A stretch of 64,000 nt of DNA from an uncultured Lachnospiraceae bacterium (GCA_947630595.1 CANRIG010000002.1:1-64000); one strand, 5' to 3'; positions 17,651 to 27,190 are shown, counted from the stretch's first letter. The notes: a model not told the origin generated them from the letters alone. Numbers and translations are program-made.

Positions 17651-19189
17651 TCAGTTATTTCCAATCAACGGGGCCACATTCCGCAAAGATATCACCGGAC
17701 CGCCCGTGTGCTCGATGTATTCCCGCGTAATCCGGACGCTGCCGATGTTGTCGTCCTTCGGTATCTCATACATGATGTCGAGCATAAATTCCTCGAGGAT
17801 CGCGCGCAGCGCCCGGGCGCCCGTCTTCCGCTCCAGCGCCCGCTCGGCGATCGCCTCCAGCGCGCCGTCGTCCAGCGTCAGCTCCACCTCGTCCAGCGCC
17901 AGCAGCTTCTGGTACTGCCGCACGATGGCGTTGCGCGGCTCCTTCAGAATCCGCACCAGCATATCCTTCGTCAGCGCCTGCAGCGAGAAGATGACCGGCA
18001 GGCGGCCGATAAACTCCGGGATCATCCCGAAGGCGCGCAGGTCCTCCACCGTCACCCGCGTCAGAATGTCCGGATCGTTGTCGTATTTGTCCTTCAGGTC
18101 GGCCAGAAAACCGATCGCCGCCTGCTTGTTCAGCCGTTCCTTAATAATGTCCTCCAGGCCCGGAAAGGCGCCGCCGCAGATAAAGAGGATGTTTTTCGTG
18201 TCCACGGTCGTCATCGGCACCATCGCGTTTTTGCTGGCCGCGCCCACCGGCACCTCGATCTCGCTGCCCTCGAGCAGCTTCAGCATCCCCTGCTGCACCG
18301 CCTCGCCGCTGACGTCGCGCTGGTTGGCGTTGCGCTTTTTGGCGATTTTGTCGATCTCGTCGATGAACACGATGCCCTGCTCGGCCCGGTCCACATCATT
18401 GTCCGCCGCCGTCAGCAGCCGCGAGATCACGCTCTCGATGTCGTCTCCGATGTAGCCCGCCTCCGTGAGGGAGGTCGCGTCGGCGATCGCCAGCGGCACG
18501 TCCAGCAGACGCGCCAGCGTCTTGACCAGATAGGTCTTGCCGCAGCCGGTCGGCCCCAGCATCAGCATATTGGATTTCTCGATCTCGACATCGTCCGCGT
18601 TGTCGGCGGCGATCCGCTTGTAGTGGTTGTACACCGCCACCGAGATCACCTTTTTGGCGTGCTCCTGCCCGACCACATACTCGTCGAGGCTGGCCTTAAT
18701 CTTGTGCGGCGCCGGAATCGAGTGGATGTCAAAAATTTTTTTCGGCTCCTCCCCGGGCTTGCGCCGCTTCACCTTCGGGCGCGCGGGGCCGAAGCCCATG
18801 CCGCCCAGGAAATCCGAGAGGTTGACCAGGCTGATGCCCGGAATCTTGCCGCCTTTTTCTTCGGACTGGTCGGACTCGTCCGGCTGATCGGTCTGTTCCG
18901 CCTGTTCGCGCTTTTCGTCCGCCTTGCCCGCTCCCGTGCGCTCCGTGGCCGCGGCGTCCGTCTGCGCCGGATTCTGCGGGAATCCGCCCAGCGGCGGCAG
19001 ATTCATGCGCGAGGAAAGCTCCATCAGGTCGCTGTAGGAAAGGCCGGACGCCTGCATCGAATCCATCGCCTTCTGCATGCACTCCGGGCAGATGCAGATG
19101 CCTTTTCCCATTTCCAGCATCCGCCCCGTCCTGCTCTCGGGCCGTCCGCAGAGAATACAGTTTTTTTCCTGTTTTTTGTCTTCTTCCAT
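17651..19189 (-). CDS. clpX: ClpX-type AAA+ unfoldase
   Basis: A 512-residue unfoldase. The N-terminal zinc-binding domain has CILCGR and CICPEC. An unusually long acidic/Gln linker (about residues 75-120) follows, then the AAA+ core: Walker A GPTGCGKT, Walker B GIVFIDEIDKI, sensor regions, and the ClpP-docking loop IGF in NKQAAIGFLADL. The usual GYVGEDVE motif reads GYIGDDIE. Typical ClpX is about 420-430 residues; the excess is mainly the linker plus short insertions. clpP is not adjacent. The gene starts 16 nt after a glycosyltransferase gene and may be read from the polysaccharide operon. Confidence 0.93.
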   Translation of the reverse strand: MEEDKKQEKNCILCGRPESRTGRMLEMGKGICICPECMQKAMDSMQASGLSYSDLMELSSRMNLPPLGGFPQNPAQTDAAATERTGAGKADEKREQAEQTDQPDESDQSEEKGGKIPGISLVNLSDFLGGMGFGPARPKVKRRKPGEEPKKIFDIHSIPAPHKIKASLDEYVVGQEHAKKVISVAVYNHYKRIAADNADDVEIEKSNMLMLGPTGCGKTYLVKTLARLLDVPLAIADATSLTEAGYIGDDIESVISRLLTAADNDVDRAEQGIVFIDEIDKIAKKRNANQRDVSGEAVQQGMLKLLEGSEIEVPVGAASKNAMVPMTTVDTKNILFICGGAFPGLEDIIKERLNKQAAIGFLADLKDKYDNDPDILTRVTVEDLRAFGMIPEFIGRLPVIFSLQALTKDMLVRILKEPRNAIVRQYQKLLALDEVELTLDDGALEAIAERALERKTGARALRAILEEFMLDIMYEIPKDDNIGSVRITREYIEHTGGPVISLRNVAPLIGNN

Positions 19190-19205
19190 CCTTTGCCTCC
19201 TGATC

Positions 19206-20117
19206 TTATCTCCAGTAATCCCGGTTCATCGTGCAGGCCAGAACCAGCCGCCGCGGAAGCCGCCGGTACTGTTTTCCCAGCCGGTATCCGAGGTATTTGC
19301 CGGCGCTCTGCATAACCAGCTGCGGCAGAAGCCGCGGCCTGCCGGTTTTCAGCAGCCAGCGCGCCGTCCGCAGCACCATGCGGACGCCCTCGCTCTCCGA
19401 GCGGACGCCCCCGAATACCTCCGGGTGCTGCGCCTGCGAAACGCCGAGGTCAAAATTCCGGTGAAACTGCTGCAGCGCACTGTAATTGTGCGAGTGGACG
19501 ACGCGCGCATCCGCGCAGTAGGCGACCGCCCCGCCGTGCGCCGTCAGTTTCCCGGCAAATATCATATCTTCGTTGAAAATCGTGCGCCGCTCAAACCCGC
19601 CCAGCTCCAGATACGCGCTCCGCCGGTACATGGCGCACACGTTGGAGCAGAAAAACGTCTTGATGCCGAGCTCCGGCAGGTCCTCCGCCGTCTTGACGCG
19701 GCTCTTTGTTCCATAATTAAAGTGTCTCGCATAACGCTCCAGCGCGCTGCAGTCCTCGCGCGGAAGCTGTCTCGCATAGGCCGCGCCCACGCGCGCATCG
19801 GCAAACGGCCGCAGCAGCGATTCGATCAGCCGGTCGTCCGCGGGCAGCGCGTCCTGCGTCAGAAACAGCAGGAACTCGCCGTCCGTGCGCATGGCCGCCA
19901 TATGCCGGGTGCCGCCGTGGTCAAACTCCTGCCTGCGAATATGCAGGACCTCGACCTCCTCCAGCCCCTCGATGAGCCGTCCGTCAAACAACGCCTGCTC
20001 CGTGTTCACCAGAAGCGTCCTCCGCGGCCGCACCGTCTGCCGCCGCAGCCGCAGCAGCAGCTTCCGCAGCTCCTGCCCGGGCCGGTATGTCGGAATGATT
20101 ACGTCCACCGCCGCCAT
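19206..20117 (-). CDS. GT2-family glycosyltransferase (rhamnosyltransferase-like)
   Basis: A 303-residue GT-A fold enzyme. The N-terminus VDVIIPTYRPGQELRKLL, the motif LLFLTQDALPADD (DxD-like QDA) and FNEDMIFAGKLTAHG with an acceptor-site ED are the family hallmarks. HGGTRHMAA resembles rhamnosyltransferases of the WbbL/RfbF type. It should transfer a sugar from a nucleotide donor onto the lipid-linked glycan at the cytosolic face. It is downstream of the LCP gene and upstream of clpX. Donor and linkage are not resolved. Confidence 0.88.
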   Translation of the reverse strand: MAAVDVIIPTYRPGQELRKLLLRLRRQTVRPRRTLLVNTEQALFDGRLIEGLEEVEVLHIRRQEFDHGGTRHMAAMRTDGEFLLFLTQDALPADDRLIESLLRPFADARVGAAYARQLPREDCSALERYARHFNYGTKSRVKTAEDLPELGIKTFFCSNVCAMYRRSAYLELGGFERRTIFNEDMIFAGKLTAHGGAVAYCADARVVHSHNYSALQQFHRNFDLGVSQAQHPEVFGGVRSESEGVRMVLRTARWLLKTGRPRLLPQLVMQSAGKYLGYRLGKQYRRLPRRLVLACTMNRDYWR

Positions 20118-20135
20118 CGCGCCACCGCCTTTCTG

Positions 20136-21392
20136 CTATTGAATCCCCGTCTCCGCGATAATCCGGTCGCTGATCTCCTGCACGTCCTGCGACGGCGTGT
20201 AGCCGCTCTCCCCGAACAGGTACTCGTGCAGCTGCGTCACGTTGGCCGCCAGATTTACCGGCACCACGCAGTCCCCGGCCGAGATGTTGGCCGCGGTGTA
20301 GTCGAACGGGAAACCCGTGGTATCCGCGATCTCATACCGCATAGCCTTCGTCGCCAGCCCGATCAGCTCGGTGCTGCTCAAGCTCGTGGAAATGTAGGGG
20401 AACATCGTGTTGATCATGGGCACGATTCCCATGATTCCCCTGTCCTTCGCCTTCGCAAAAATCTTTTCCAGCACCGTCCGCTGACGCTCGGTGCGCCGGT
20501 AGTCCCAGCCTTCGGTGTAGCGGATGCGGCAGTAGGCCATGGCCTGGATGCCCGTCACCTGCTGATAGCCGGCCGACGACAACGGCGTATAGTCGACGCC
20601 GGTCACCTGCGAGGTCTCGACCAGATAGCCGTTGAGCCACTGCAGCTCCTCCTCGGTGATGTCCAGCTCAATGCCGCCCAGCAGATCGACCGCCTCGATG
20701 ACGGCGCTGAAATCCACGGTCACGAAATCTGTGATGTCCAGGTCGAGGTTTTTGTTGAGCATGTTGACCGAGCGCTCCGCGCCGCCACCGGCAAAGCACT
20801 CGGTGGCCTTGCGGTATTCGCCGTTCGTGTTGTCAAGGTAGGTGTCGCGGTACACGGACACCAGCTTCACCTCGCCGCTGCTCTCGTTGATGCTGGCCAC
20901 GATGATCGTGTCGCTGTTGGTGCCGCCCTCCAGCTGCCCCTCGCGCGAGTCCACGCCGAACAGCGCGATGTTGCGGTAGCCCGGCTTCCCGATGCCGCTG
21001 TTTACCAGGATATCCCGCAGCTTCACGCGGTCCATGCGGTTCAGCTGCGCAATCACGAACAGGCCCAGCGCCAGCACCAGCAATACAATAATTTCTATCG
21101 CAAAAATGAACTTTCTATGCTTTTTCTTTTTCCGTTTCCGGCCGTTCCCGGGATTCCCGGGATAACCGCCGTTCGGGTCGTAGCCAGGCTGCTGCCCGTA
21201 ATAATTCGGATCGTATCCGGGCTGCTGATTCGGGCCGTAGCCGGGCTGGCCGTAATAGTTCGGGTCATACCCCGGCTGCTGATTCGGGTCGTACCCCTGC
21301 TGGCCGTAATAGTTCGGGTCATACCCCGGCTGCCGGTTATAGTAGCCGTTCGGGTCGTAGCCCTGCTGTTTTTTATTCCTTCTCCCTGCCAT
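20136..21392 (-). CDS. LytR-CpsA-Psr (LCP) family glycan-wall ligase
   Basis: 418 residues. A cytosolic N-terminal tail (residues 1-80) of QPGYDPNYYGQ repeats and a Lys/Arg-rich stretch precede one membrane helix (about 92-112, FIFAIEIIVLLVLALGLFVI). The extracellular LCP domain has the typical residues NIALFGVDSREG, SDTIIVASIN, LVSVYRDTYL and YCRIRYTEGWDYRRTERQR, whose Asp and Arg residues bind the pyrophosphate of lipid-linked glycans. The family transfers such glycans to peptidoglycan. Its place in this cluster supports a wall-attached polysaccharide. Confidence 0.94.
   Translation of the reverse strand: MAGRRNKKQQGYDPNGYYNRQPGYDPNYYGQQGYDPNQQPGYDPNYYGQPGYGPNQQPGYDPNYYGQQPGYDPNGGYPGNPGNGRKRKKKKHRKFIFAIEIIVLLVLALGLFVIAQLNRMDRVKLRDILVNSGIGKPGYRNIALFGVDSREGQLEGGTNSDTIIVASINESSGEVKLVSVYRDTYLDNTNGEYRKATECFAGGGAERSVNMLNKNLDLDITDFVTVDFSAVIEAVDLLGGIELDITEEELQWLNGYLVETSQVTGVDYTPLSSAGYQQVTGIQAMAYCRIRYTEGWDYRRTERQRTVLEKIFAKAKDRGIMGIVPMINTMFPYISTSLSSTELIGLATKAMRYEIADTTGFPFDYTAANISAGDCVVPVNLAANVTQLHEYLFGESGYTPSQDVQEISDRIIAETGIQ
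21165..21375 (-). repeat. In-frame repeats encoding the LCP N-terminal tail
   Basis: Units of CAGCCCGGCTACGATCCGAA(TTATTACGGC)-type sequence encode QPGYDPNYYGQ and GYDPNQ. They run at roughly 30-36 bp, about six units. Confidence 0.85.
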
Positions 21393-21405
21393 AGCTTCCC
21401 CTCTC

Positions 21406-22806
21406 TCAATACGCGTTTTTGTTGATAAACCCCTTAAACGGCGTCATCAGCAGGATTTTGATATCCAGCCCTACCGTCCAGTTTTCAATATAGTACAGGT
21501 CGTGCTCGATGCGCTTTTTGATCGACGTGTTGCCGCGGTAGCCGTTGACCTGCGCCCACCCGGTCATCCCCGGGCGCACCTGATGCTTGACCATGTAGCG
21601 CGGAATCTCCTCGCGGAATTTTTCGACGAACTGCGGGCGCTCCGGCCGCGGGCCCACCAGGCTCATGTCGCCCTTGAGCACGTTGAACAGCTGCGGCAGC
21701 TCGTCGATGCTGGTGCGGCGGATGATTTTGCCGACCGGCGTCACCCGCGGGTCGTTTTTCACCGTCCAGCCCCTGCGCTCCTCCTGCTTCGACTGCACCT
21801 CCATGGAGCGGAATTTGTACATCTGAAACGGCTTGTTGTGCAGGCCCACGCGCTCCTGTTTGAAAATCAGCGGGCCCGGCGACGTCAGCTTGATCAGCAC
21901 GGCCGTGATCAGCATGACCGGCGAGAACAGTACGATCGCGATGAGCGAGCCGACGAAATCCATCACGCGCTTCACCATCATATTAAACGTGTTGGAAAGC
22001 GGGACATGACGGATGTTGATGACCGGGAGCCCCAGAATGTCCTCGGTGTACGGCTTGGTGGGGATGATGTTGGTGTAATCCGGGATGAATTTCGTGTGCA
22101 CGCCGGATTTCTCGCACATGGCCACAATCCGCTCCAGCTTGTCGTACTCGTTCAGGCCGAGCGTGATCGCAATCTCGTCCGGGTGGTTGTCCTTCAGAAT
22201 CCGCGCCAGGCTCTCGATCAGGCCCAGCACCTCCACATTGCGGTAAAACGTGCCGGCTGCCACATTGTCGTCGAGCAGGCCCAGCACCTTGTAGCCCCAC
22301 TGCGGGTTCTGCACGATGCGGTCGATGTACTCCTCGGCCGCGCGGCTGTAGCCCACCAGGATCACGTATTTCTGGTTGAGCCCGATGCGGCGCGCGTTCA
22401 TCAGCACCAGCCGCACCACGTTGCGCTCCGTCACCGTCAGGACCACGTTGAGGATCAGGAACACGCCCACCAGCAGACGGGAGGTGTCGCCCTGGCGCAT
22501 CACATAGAGGCCGGCCATGAAGGTGAGGCCGCCGATGGCGTTGGCTTTCAGGATGTTGCCGCCCTCCAGGCGCCGCCCCTGCATCCGCATGGGAGTGTAG
22601 AGATTGCACGCATAGTACAGCAGCAAAAAAAATGGCACGAGAATCACAAGTGCCATCATATAAAATTCCGCCGGAAGCACGCCGACCTCGCGCTGATTTG
22701 CCTTCGTCAGCATGATATACCACGCGATCAGATAGGATACGACGACGACAAACCCGTCCAAAACCACCTGGAGGCGGTTAAAATATTTCTGACTGTCTCT
22801 GATCAA
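21406..22806 (-). CDS. Undecaprenyl-phosphate sugar-1-phosphate transferase (WcaJ/CpsE type)
   Basis: A 466-residue polyprenyl-phosphate hexose-1-phosphate transferase that starts glycan synthesis on the lipid carrier. Four N-terminal membrane helices (about 10-130), a CoA-binding-like domain (YVILVGYSRAAEEYIDRI), a further helix (DFVGSLIAIVLFSPVMLITAVLI) and the catalytic domain follow. Catalytic motifs are KFRSM, DELPQLFNVLKGDMSLVGPRP and RPGMTGWAQVNGYRG. The start appears to be TTG at 22806, with AGGGGTGA upstream; the N-terminus MIRDSQKYFNRL matches family starts. It overlaps no neighbour; LCP follows after 13 nt. Confidence 0.95.
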   Translation of the reverse strand: MIRDSQKYFNRLQVVLDGFVVVVSYLIAWYIMLTKANQREVGVLPAEFYMMALVILVPFFLLLYYACNLYTPMRMQGRRLEGGNILKANAIGGLTFMAGLYVMRQGDTSRLLVGVFLILNVVLTVTERNVVRLVLMNARRIGLNQKYVILVGYSRAAEEYIDRIVQNPQWGYKVLGLLDDNVAAGTFYRNVEVLGLIESLARILKDNHPDEIAITLGLNEYDKLERIVAMCEKSGVHTKFIPDYTNIIPTKPYTEDILGLPVINIRHVPLSNTFNMMVKRVMDFVGSLIAIVLFSPVMLITAVLIKLTSPGPLIFKQERVGLHNKPFQMYKFRSMEVQSKQEERRGWTVKNDPRVTPVGKIIRRTSIDELPQLFNVLKGDMSLVGPRPERPQFVEKFREEIPRYMVKHQVRPGMTGWAQVNGYRGNTSIKKRIEHDLYYIENWTVGLDIKILLMTPFKGFINKNAY

Positions 22807-22835
22807 ACCCTCTCACCCCTGCAAATTTCCGGCTC

Positions 22836-23795
22836 TCAGAAGCCGGAGCATCTTCGGACGATGTTTATCCAAAGCTCCCACTGTATTTTCAGATAATGCG
22901 GCAGATTCTCCCCGCGAAACCGCACCTTTTTCTCCCTCTCACACAGGCGGACTCCCTTTCCCAGCCCCGTCACGTACTCCCGCAGATAGCCTTTCTGCGC
23001 AAAAAATATCATTTTCATCAGAAAACCGGCGGCCAGGAAGGGCAGATTCAGCAGAATCTGCGGCCACGGCATGTTTTTGTAAACCAGATACACGCTGTTG
23101 CGCGAGGAATGCCGTATCTTGAATTCGTTGTAAACGGAACCGCTGGTGGCGCTTCCCACGTGGCGCACCGCCGCCTCCGGGATATACAGGTTGCGGTAGC
23201 CGGCAATCCGCGCCCGGTAAGCCAGATCGACGTCCTCCAGATAGGCAAAGTAAGTCTCGTCAAACAGGCCGATCTCCCCGAAAACGGACATCCGGTAAAT
23301 GGCCGCCCCGGCGCAGGCGGAAAAAATGTAGCGCTGCCTGCCGTAGCGTGCCGCCGGCTTTCCTTTTCCGCAGGCGAACGCCCAGCCCAGCGCGCAGTAA
23401 TAGTCGCCGGCGTCGTCCATCCGCTCCGGATGCGCCATCTGCACCATCCGCGACGCGCCGGAAAAGCAGTCCGGATGCGCCTCCATGGCGGCGACCAGCG
23501 CTTCCACAAACTCCGGCTCGCAGACCGTGTCGTTGTTCAGCAGGATCACATACGGCGTCCGCGTCATGCGGATGCCCTCGTTCACCGCCGCGCTGAAGCC
23601 GCGGTTGCGCGCGAAGCGCCGCACCGTCACCTGCGGGTAATGCGCCTCCACAAAGTCGGCGCTGCCGTCCTCCGAGCCGTTGTCGATCAGCAGCACCGGG
23701 AAATCCCGCGCCGTCTGCCCCTGCAGCGAATCCAGGCAGTCCTTGAGATAGACGATCCCGTTATAATTCGGTATCACGACCGTTACATCCATCAT
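22836..23795 (-). CDS. GT2-family glycosyltransferase
   Basis: A 319-residue GT-A enzyme: TVVIPNYNGIVYLKDCLDSL at the N-terminus, FPVLLIDNGSEDGSADFVE, the DxD-like ILLNNDTVCEPEF and FLEDVDLAYRAR-type acceptor motif (YLEDVDLAYRARIAGY). A hydrophobic C-terminal segment (LLNLPFLAAGFLMKMIFF) may bind the membrane. It resembles dTDP-rhamnosyl transferases of RfbF/WbbL type, which fits the rfb genes in the locus. The start has two ATGs in tandem after AAAAGGATG; the second (MDVTV) is equally possible. Confidence 0.9.
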   Translation of the reverse strand: MMDVTVVIPNYNGIVYLKDCLDSLQGQTARDFPVLLIDNGSEDGSADFVEAHYPQVTVRRFARNRGFSAAVNEGIRMTRTPYVILLNNDTVCEPEFVEALVAAMEAHPDCFSGASRMVQMAHPERMDDAGDYYCALGWAFACGKGKPAARYGRQRYIFSACAGAAIYRMSVFGEIGLFDETYFAYLEDVDLAYRARIAGYRNLYIPEAAVRHVGSATSGSVYNEFKIRHSSRNSVYLVYKNMPWPQILLNLPFLAAGFLMKMIFFAQKGYLREYVTGLGKGVRLCEREKKVRFRGENLPHYLKIQWELWINIVRRCSGF

Positions 23796-23807
23796 CAGGT
23801 CATCCTT

Positions 23808-25607
23808 TTACTGTTTTTTCAGCGAATAGTCGCAGGTCTGCAGCGAGAAATTGGGATTGTAATAAGGGTCGCCCTCCCGCAGTATGCCCCGCCACCGCGT
23901 TTTCATGTAATCGATCTCCCGTTTGAAACGAATCTGCTTCTCCGGCGTGTCCTCGTAGCCGCGGGTCTTGGACTCGTAGTGGTACATCTCCACATTCGGC
24001 TCGTACACCACGAGGTAGCCCTCCCGCCGCACTCTGAGGCAGAAATCCACATCGTTGAACGCCACCGCCAGCCCCTCGTCGAAGCCGCCGGCCGCCTCCC
24101 ACGCAGCCCGGTCCACCATCATGCAGGCCGCCGTCACCGCGCTCAGATCCTGCTGCAGCATCGCCTTGCGCAGATAACCGCTGCGCTCCCGCGGCATCCC
24201 CACAAACAGGGCCCCGGCCACGCCGCCGATGCCGACGATGACGCCGGCGTGCTGAATCGTGTCGTCCGGGTAATACAGCCGCACGCCGACAATGCCCACG
24301 CCCTTTCTCATGCACTGCCCGAGCATGCGCTCCAGCCAGTCCGGCGTGATTACGGTAATGTCGTTGTTCAGACAGACGATGTAATCGCCCTTTGCAAACG
24401 TATATCCGAAATTGTTGAGCGCCGAGTAGTTGAACCCTTCTTTCCAGTACACCACCCGCACGCCGTCCCTGCCGTCGATCTCCCGGTAGTAGTCGAAGGT
24501 CTCCGGCTGCGTGCTGTTGTTCTCAACAATGATAATTTCATAATTCGTATAGGTAGACTTCCGGCGGATCGACTCCAGGCAGGCCGCCAGAGTCTCCCGC
24601 TCGTCTTTGTTGGGGATCACAATCGAAACCAGAGGCTCGCCCGGCAGCCGGTATTTCACCTGGTAAAATCCCGGGAACTTCGTGTCGGTCACCTCCGCGT
24701 CCTCCCCGCAGCGCCGGATATGCTCCAGCACCGCGCGCTTCCCCGCGTCGTAAGCGTACTGCTTGCTCAGGGGGTTGTCCGCGGTCGAAGCCGCGTGCAC
24801 CCGCCAGTGGTACAGCACCTTGGGAATATGTGCGATCCGCTCCGTCTGCTCCACGCAGCGGAACAGAAATTCGTGATCCTGCGCCCCGTCGTAAGCCGGG
24901 TCAAAGCCGCCCGTGCGCTCCGCCAGCGCCCGCCGCACGACCAGCAGGTGGCAGATGTAGTTGTTCGCCCGCAGCAGGTCCAGATTGAAATCCGGCTTCA
25001 GGTTCGGCTGGTAGCGCTCCCCGGTGCCGCCCTTTATCTTATCCTCATCCGTGTAAATCAGGTCGGCTCCGGAACGCGCAATCTCCGAGGCCACCTCGAA
25101 CAAGGCGTTCTCCGCCAGCAGATCGTCGTGGTCAAACAAAGCGATATAGTCGCCCTTCGCCATCGCCATCGCGCGGTTGGTGTTGCCGGCAAGGCCCTGA
25201 TTTTGCAGCGCCTGACGGCGGATGCGGCTGTCCCCGAGGTATTCTTCGATCACCCTCCCGGTGGTTTCCGGGTCGGTGCTGCCGTCCGCGAGGCACAGCT
25301 CCCAGTGCGGGTAGGTCTGCCGCTGCACCGACTCGATCATCTCCCGCAGGTATGGCTCCGGCGTGTTGAACACCGGCACAAGCACGCTGATCAGGGGCGG
25401 GTTGTCCCAGCGCTTCCGGCGCTGCGCCTCCAGCTCCTGCGGCGCGGGCGCCGTCTGCGCGCACCAGTCCTCATACTCGACCTCCACCTCTTCCATGCGC
25501 TCCGAAAGCCGCACCCGGAATTCCTGAAAACCGTACTGCTTCCAGTAGGAGAGGCCCTTTCTGATTGTATATGGATTCAGGCTTTTTAACACCTTGCGAA
25601 CATCCAT
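23808..25607 (-). CDS. Tandem GT2-GT2 glycosyltransferase
   Basis: 599 residues with two GT-A domains. The first (about residues 72-300) has LISVLVPVFNTPEPYLREMI and the metal motif ALFDHDDLL. The second (about 330-560) has VSIVIPNKDERETL, VCLNNDITVITPDW and FNDVDFCLRVRREGY. An N-terminal helical stretch (1-65) precedes them. Proteins of this shape build alternating linkages in rhamnan-type or O-antigen-like polymers in Clostridia. GGAGGATTCT precedes the ATG. It is between wecE and another GT2 gene, with a 12-nt gap downstream. Confidence 0.92.
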   Translation of the reverse strand: MDVRKVLKSLNPYTIRKGLSYWKQYGFQEFRVRLSERMEEVEVEYEDWCAQTAPAPQELEAQRRKRWDNPPLISVLVPVFNTPEPYLREMIESVQRQTYPHWELCLADGSTDPETTGRVIEEYLGDSRIRRQALQNQGLAGNTNRAMAMAKGDYIALFDHDDLLAENALFEVASEIARSGADLIYTDEDKIKGGTGERYQPNLKPDFNLDLLRANNYICHLLVVRRALAERTGGFDPAYDGAQDHEFLFRCVEQTERIAHIPKVLYHWRVHAASTADNPLSKQYAYDAGKRAVLEHIRRCGEDAEVTDTKFPGFYQVKYRLPGEPLVSIVIPNKDERETLAACLESIRRKSTYTNYEIIIVENNSTQPETFDYYREIDGRDGVRVVYWKEGFNYSALNNFGYTFAKGDYIVCLNNDITVITPDWLERMLGQCMRKGVGIVGVRLYYPDDTIQHAGVIVGIGGVAGALFVGMPRERSGYLRKAMLQQDLSAVTAACMMVDRAAWEAAGGFDEGLAVAFNDVDFCLRVRREGYLVVYEPNVEMYHYESKTRGYEDTPEKQIRFKREIDYMKTRWRGILREGDPYYNPNFSLQTCDYSLKKQ

Positions 25608-25660
25608 AGAATCCTCCGTGGGGTGGTTTTGACGGGCGTACCGTATGCAGCCGCCGTTTT

Positions 25661-26791
25661 TTACTGGCGGAAGAAATTGTGGATTTCCTCCGCTACGTGT
25701 TCCCTCTGCTCCTGCTTCAGCCCGTAGAACATCGGCAGCCGCAGCAGCCGCTCGCTCTCGACGGTCGTGTAGCGGTCCTCGCCGTGGAACCGGCCGAACT
25801 TGAGGCCCGCCGGCGCGGAGTGAAGCGGTATGTAATGGAACACGGCATGTATCTCATGCTCGCGCAGGTAGCGGATCAGCCGCGCCCGCGTCGGTTCGTC
25901 CTTTAATTTAATATAGTACATATGGGCGTTGTGCTCCGCGTAATCCGGCACGAACGGCTGCTCCAGATAACCCTCGTCCGCCAGGTCTTTCAGCGCCGCA
26001 TGATAAAAATCGTAGGTAGCCATGCGGTCGGCCCTGATCTGGTCGGCCAGCTCAAACTGCGCCCAGAGGTACGCCGCGTTCATGTCGCTCGGAAGATAGG
26101 AGGAGCCGTAATCCACCCAGCGGTACTTGTCGATCTGTCCGCGGAAGAATTTGCTGCGGTTCGTGCCCTTCTCGCGGAGGATTTCCGCCTCCTCGATCTT
26201 GTCGTCCCGCTGGAACGCCACCGCGCCGCCCTCGCCCATCGTAAAATTCTTGGTCTCATGGAAGCTGTAGCAGCCGTAGTCGCCAATCGTCCCCAGGGCT
26301 TTTCCCTTATAATAGGCATCCACGCCCTGCGCCGCATCCTCGACCACCTGCAGATTGTGCCGGCGCGCGATCTCCATGATCTCATCCATGGCGCAGGCCA
26401 CGCCCGCATAGTGCATCGGCGCAATCACTTTCGTGCGCTCAGTGATGGCGTCCTCGATCAGCCGCTCGTCTATATTCATGGTATCCGGCCGGACGTCGAC
26501 AAACACCAGCTTCGCCCCGCGCTGCACAAACGCGTCGGCAGTCGAACAGAAGGTATACGAAGGGAGAATGACCTCGTCCCCCGCGCCGATGCCCGTCAGG
26601 TGCGCGGCCATCTCCAGCCCGTGCGTGCAGGATGCCGTCAGCAGCACGTGCCGCACCTGAAAGCGCTCTTTCATCCACTCGGAACAGAGCTTTGTAAATT
26701 TCCCGTCTCCGCTGATCTTGCCCGCATCGATGGCCTGTTTTATATATTCCAGTTCTTTACCCGTAAACGGCGGTACATTAAAATCAAGCAT
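25661..26791 (-). CDS. wecE: dTDP-4-amino-4,6-dideoxyhexose transaminase (WecE/RffA type)
   Basis: 376 residues from the ATG at 26791, which is preceded by AGAGGAG; the track start at 26857 adds 22 spurious residues. It belongs to the DegT/DnrJ/EryC1/StrS aminotransferases. MLDFNVPPFTGKELEYI and SFHETKNFTMGEGGA (with the PLP Lys) match the E. coli WecE pattern, and the length equals that of WecE. It would aminate dTDP-4-keto-6-deoxyglucose, the product of RfbB encoded in the same locus, giving a 4-amino-4,6-dideoxy sugar. It is the first gene of the left half of the polysaccharide locus. Confidence 0.92.
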   Translation of the reverse strand: MLDFNVPPFTGKELEYIKQAIDAGKISGDGKFTKLCSEWMKERFQVRHVLLTASCTHGLEMAAHLTGIGAGDEVILPSYTFCSTADAFVQRGAKLVFVDVRPDTMNIDERLIEDAITERTKVIAPMHYAGVACAMDEIMEIARRHNLQVVEDAAQGVDAYYKGKALGTIGDYGCYSFHETKNFTMGEGGAVAFQRDDKIEEAEILREKGTNRSKFFRGQIDKYRWVDYGSSYLPSDMNAAYLWAQFELADQIRADRMATYDFYHAALKDLADEGYLEQPFVPDYAEHNAHMYYIKLKDEPTRARLIRYLREHEIHAVFHYIPLHSAPAGLKFGRFHGEDRYTTVESERLLRLPMFYGLKQEQREHVAEEIHNFFRQ

Positions 26792-26856
26792 ACGTCTCTC
26801 TCCTCTGTATTCAAAAACGCTGCCAACCCGCGTCAAACCATAGATTGACAAATACA

Positions 26857-26885
26857 ATAATAGTAAAATAACCGTTTTCTGTCAA
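26857..26885 (-). promoter_or_regulatory. Promoter of the wecE operon
   Basis: On the minus strand TTGACA, exactly 17 bp and TATTAT, about 65 bp upstream of wecE. The -35 box overlaps the left copy of the 21-bp direct repeat by two bases. Confidence 0.85.
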
Positions 26886-26904
26886 GTCTGCCTTTCCATT
26901 CCCG
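26884..26904. repeat. Left copy of 21-bp direct repeat flanking the DUF1016 segment
   Basis: AAGTCTGCCTTTCCATTCCC plus G, identical to 28244-28264. The two copies are 1,360 bp apart. Confidence 0.95.
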
Positions 26905-27190
26905 GCAGCCTTGCCGATTCTTACTGTACTTATTTCCGTTTATTCTGACAATGCCCAATGCGGCCAGCCGGTTAAGTCAGGCGCTGAGATGATCGGAGGT
27001 GGTGGAACAAGAGCAGCGCTTATGGGATTTTTCATAGGAAAACTTTGTCCGCAGCGATAGCTTTATTCATAAAAAAATGGTATGATATCGTCGTATTCAA
27101 TAATCTAAAAGTCCCCCGGATGCGAAGAAAAAATAACAGACAGTGTCTGTTAAATTGGACATCGGGCATAATAGAAAGGAAATTCCTGTT
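26905..27190. other. Left non-coding part of the DUF1016 segment
   Basis: About 286 bp without a convincing gene. A possible plus-strand promoter is TAGCTT, 17 bp and TATGAT near 27062-27090. The stretch CAGTGTCTGTTAAATT at about 27142 nearly repeats a piece of the DUF1016 coding region (CAGTGTCTGCTAAATT near 27480). Confidence 0.5.

Noticed and set aside
22896-25589. 897-residue plus-strand ORF
   Set aside because: Shadow of two GT genes read in antisense.
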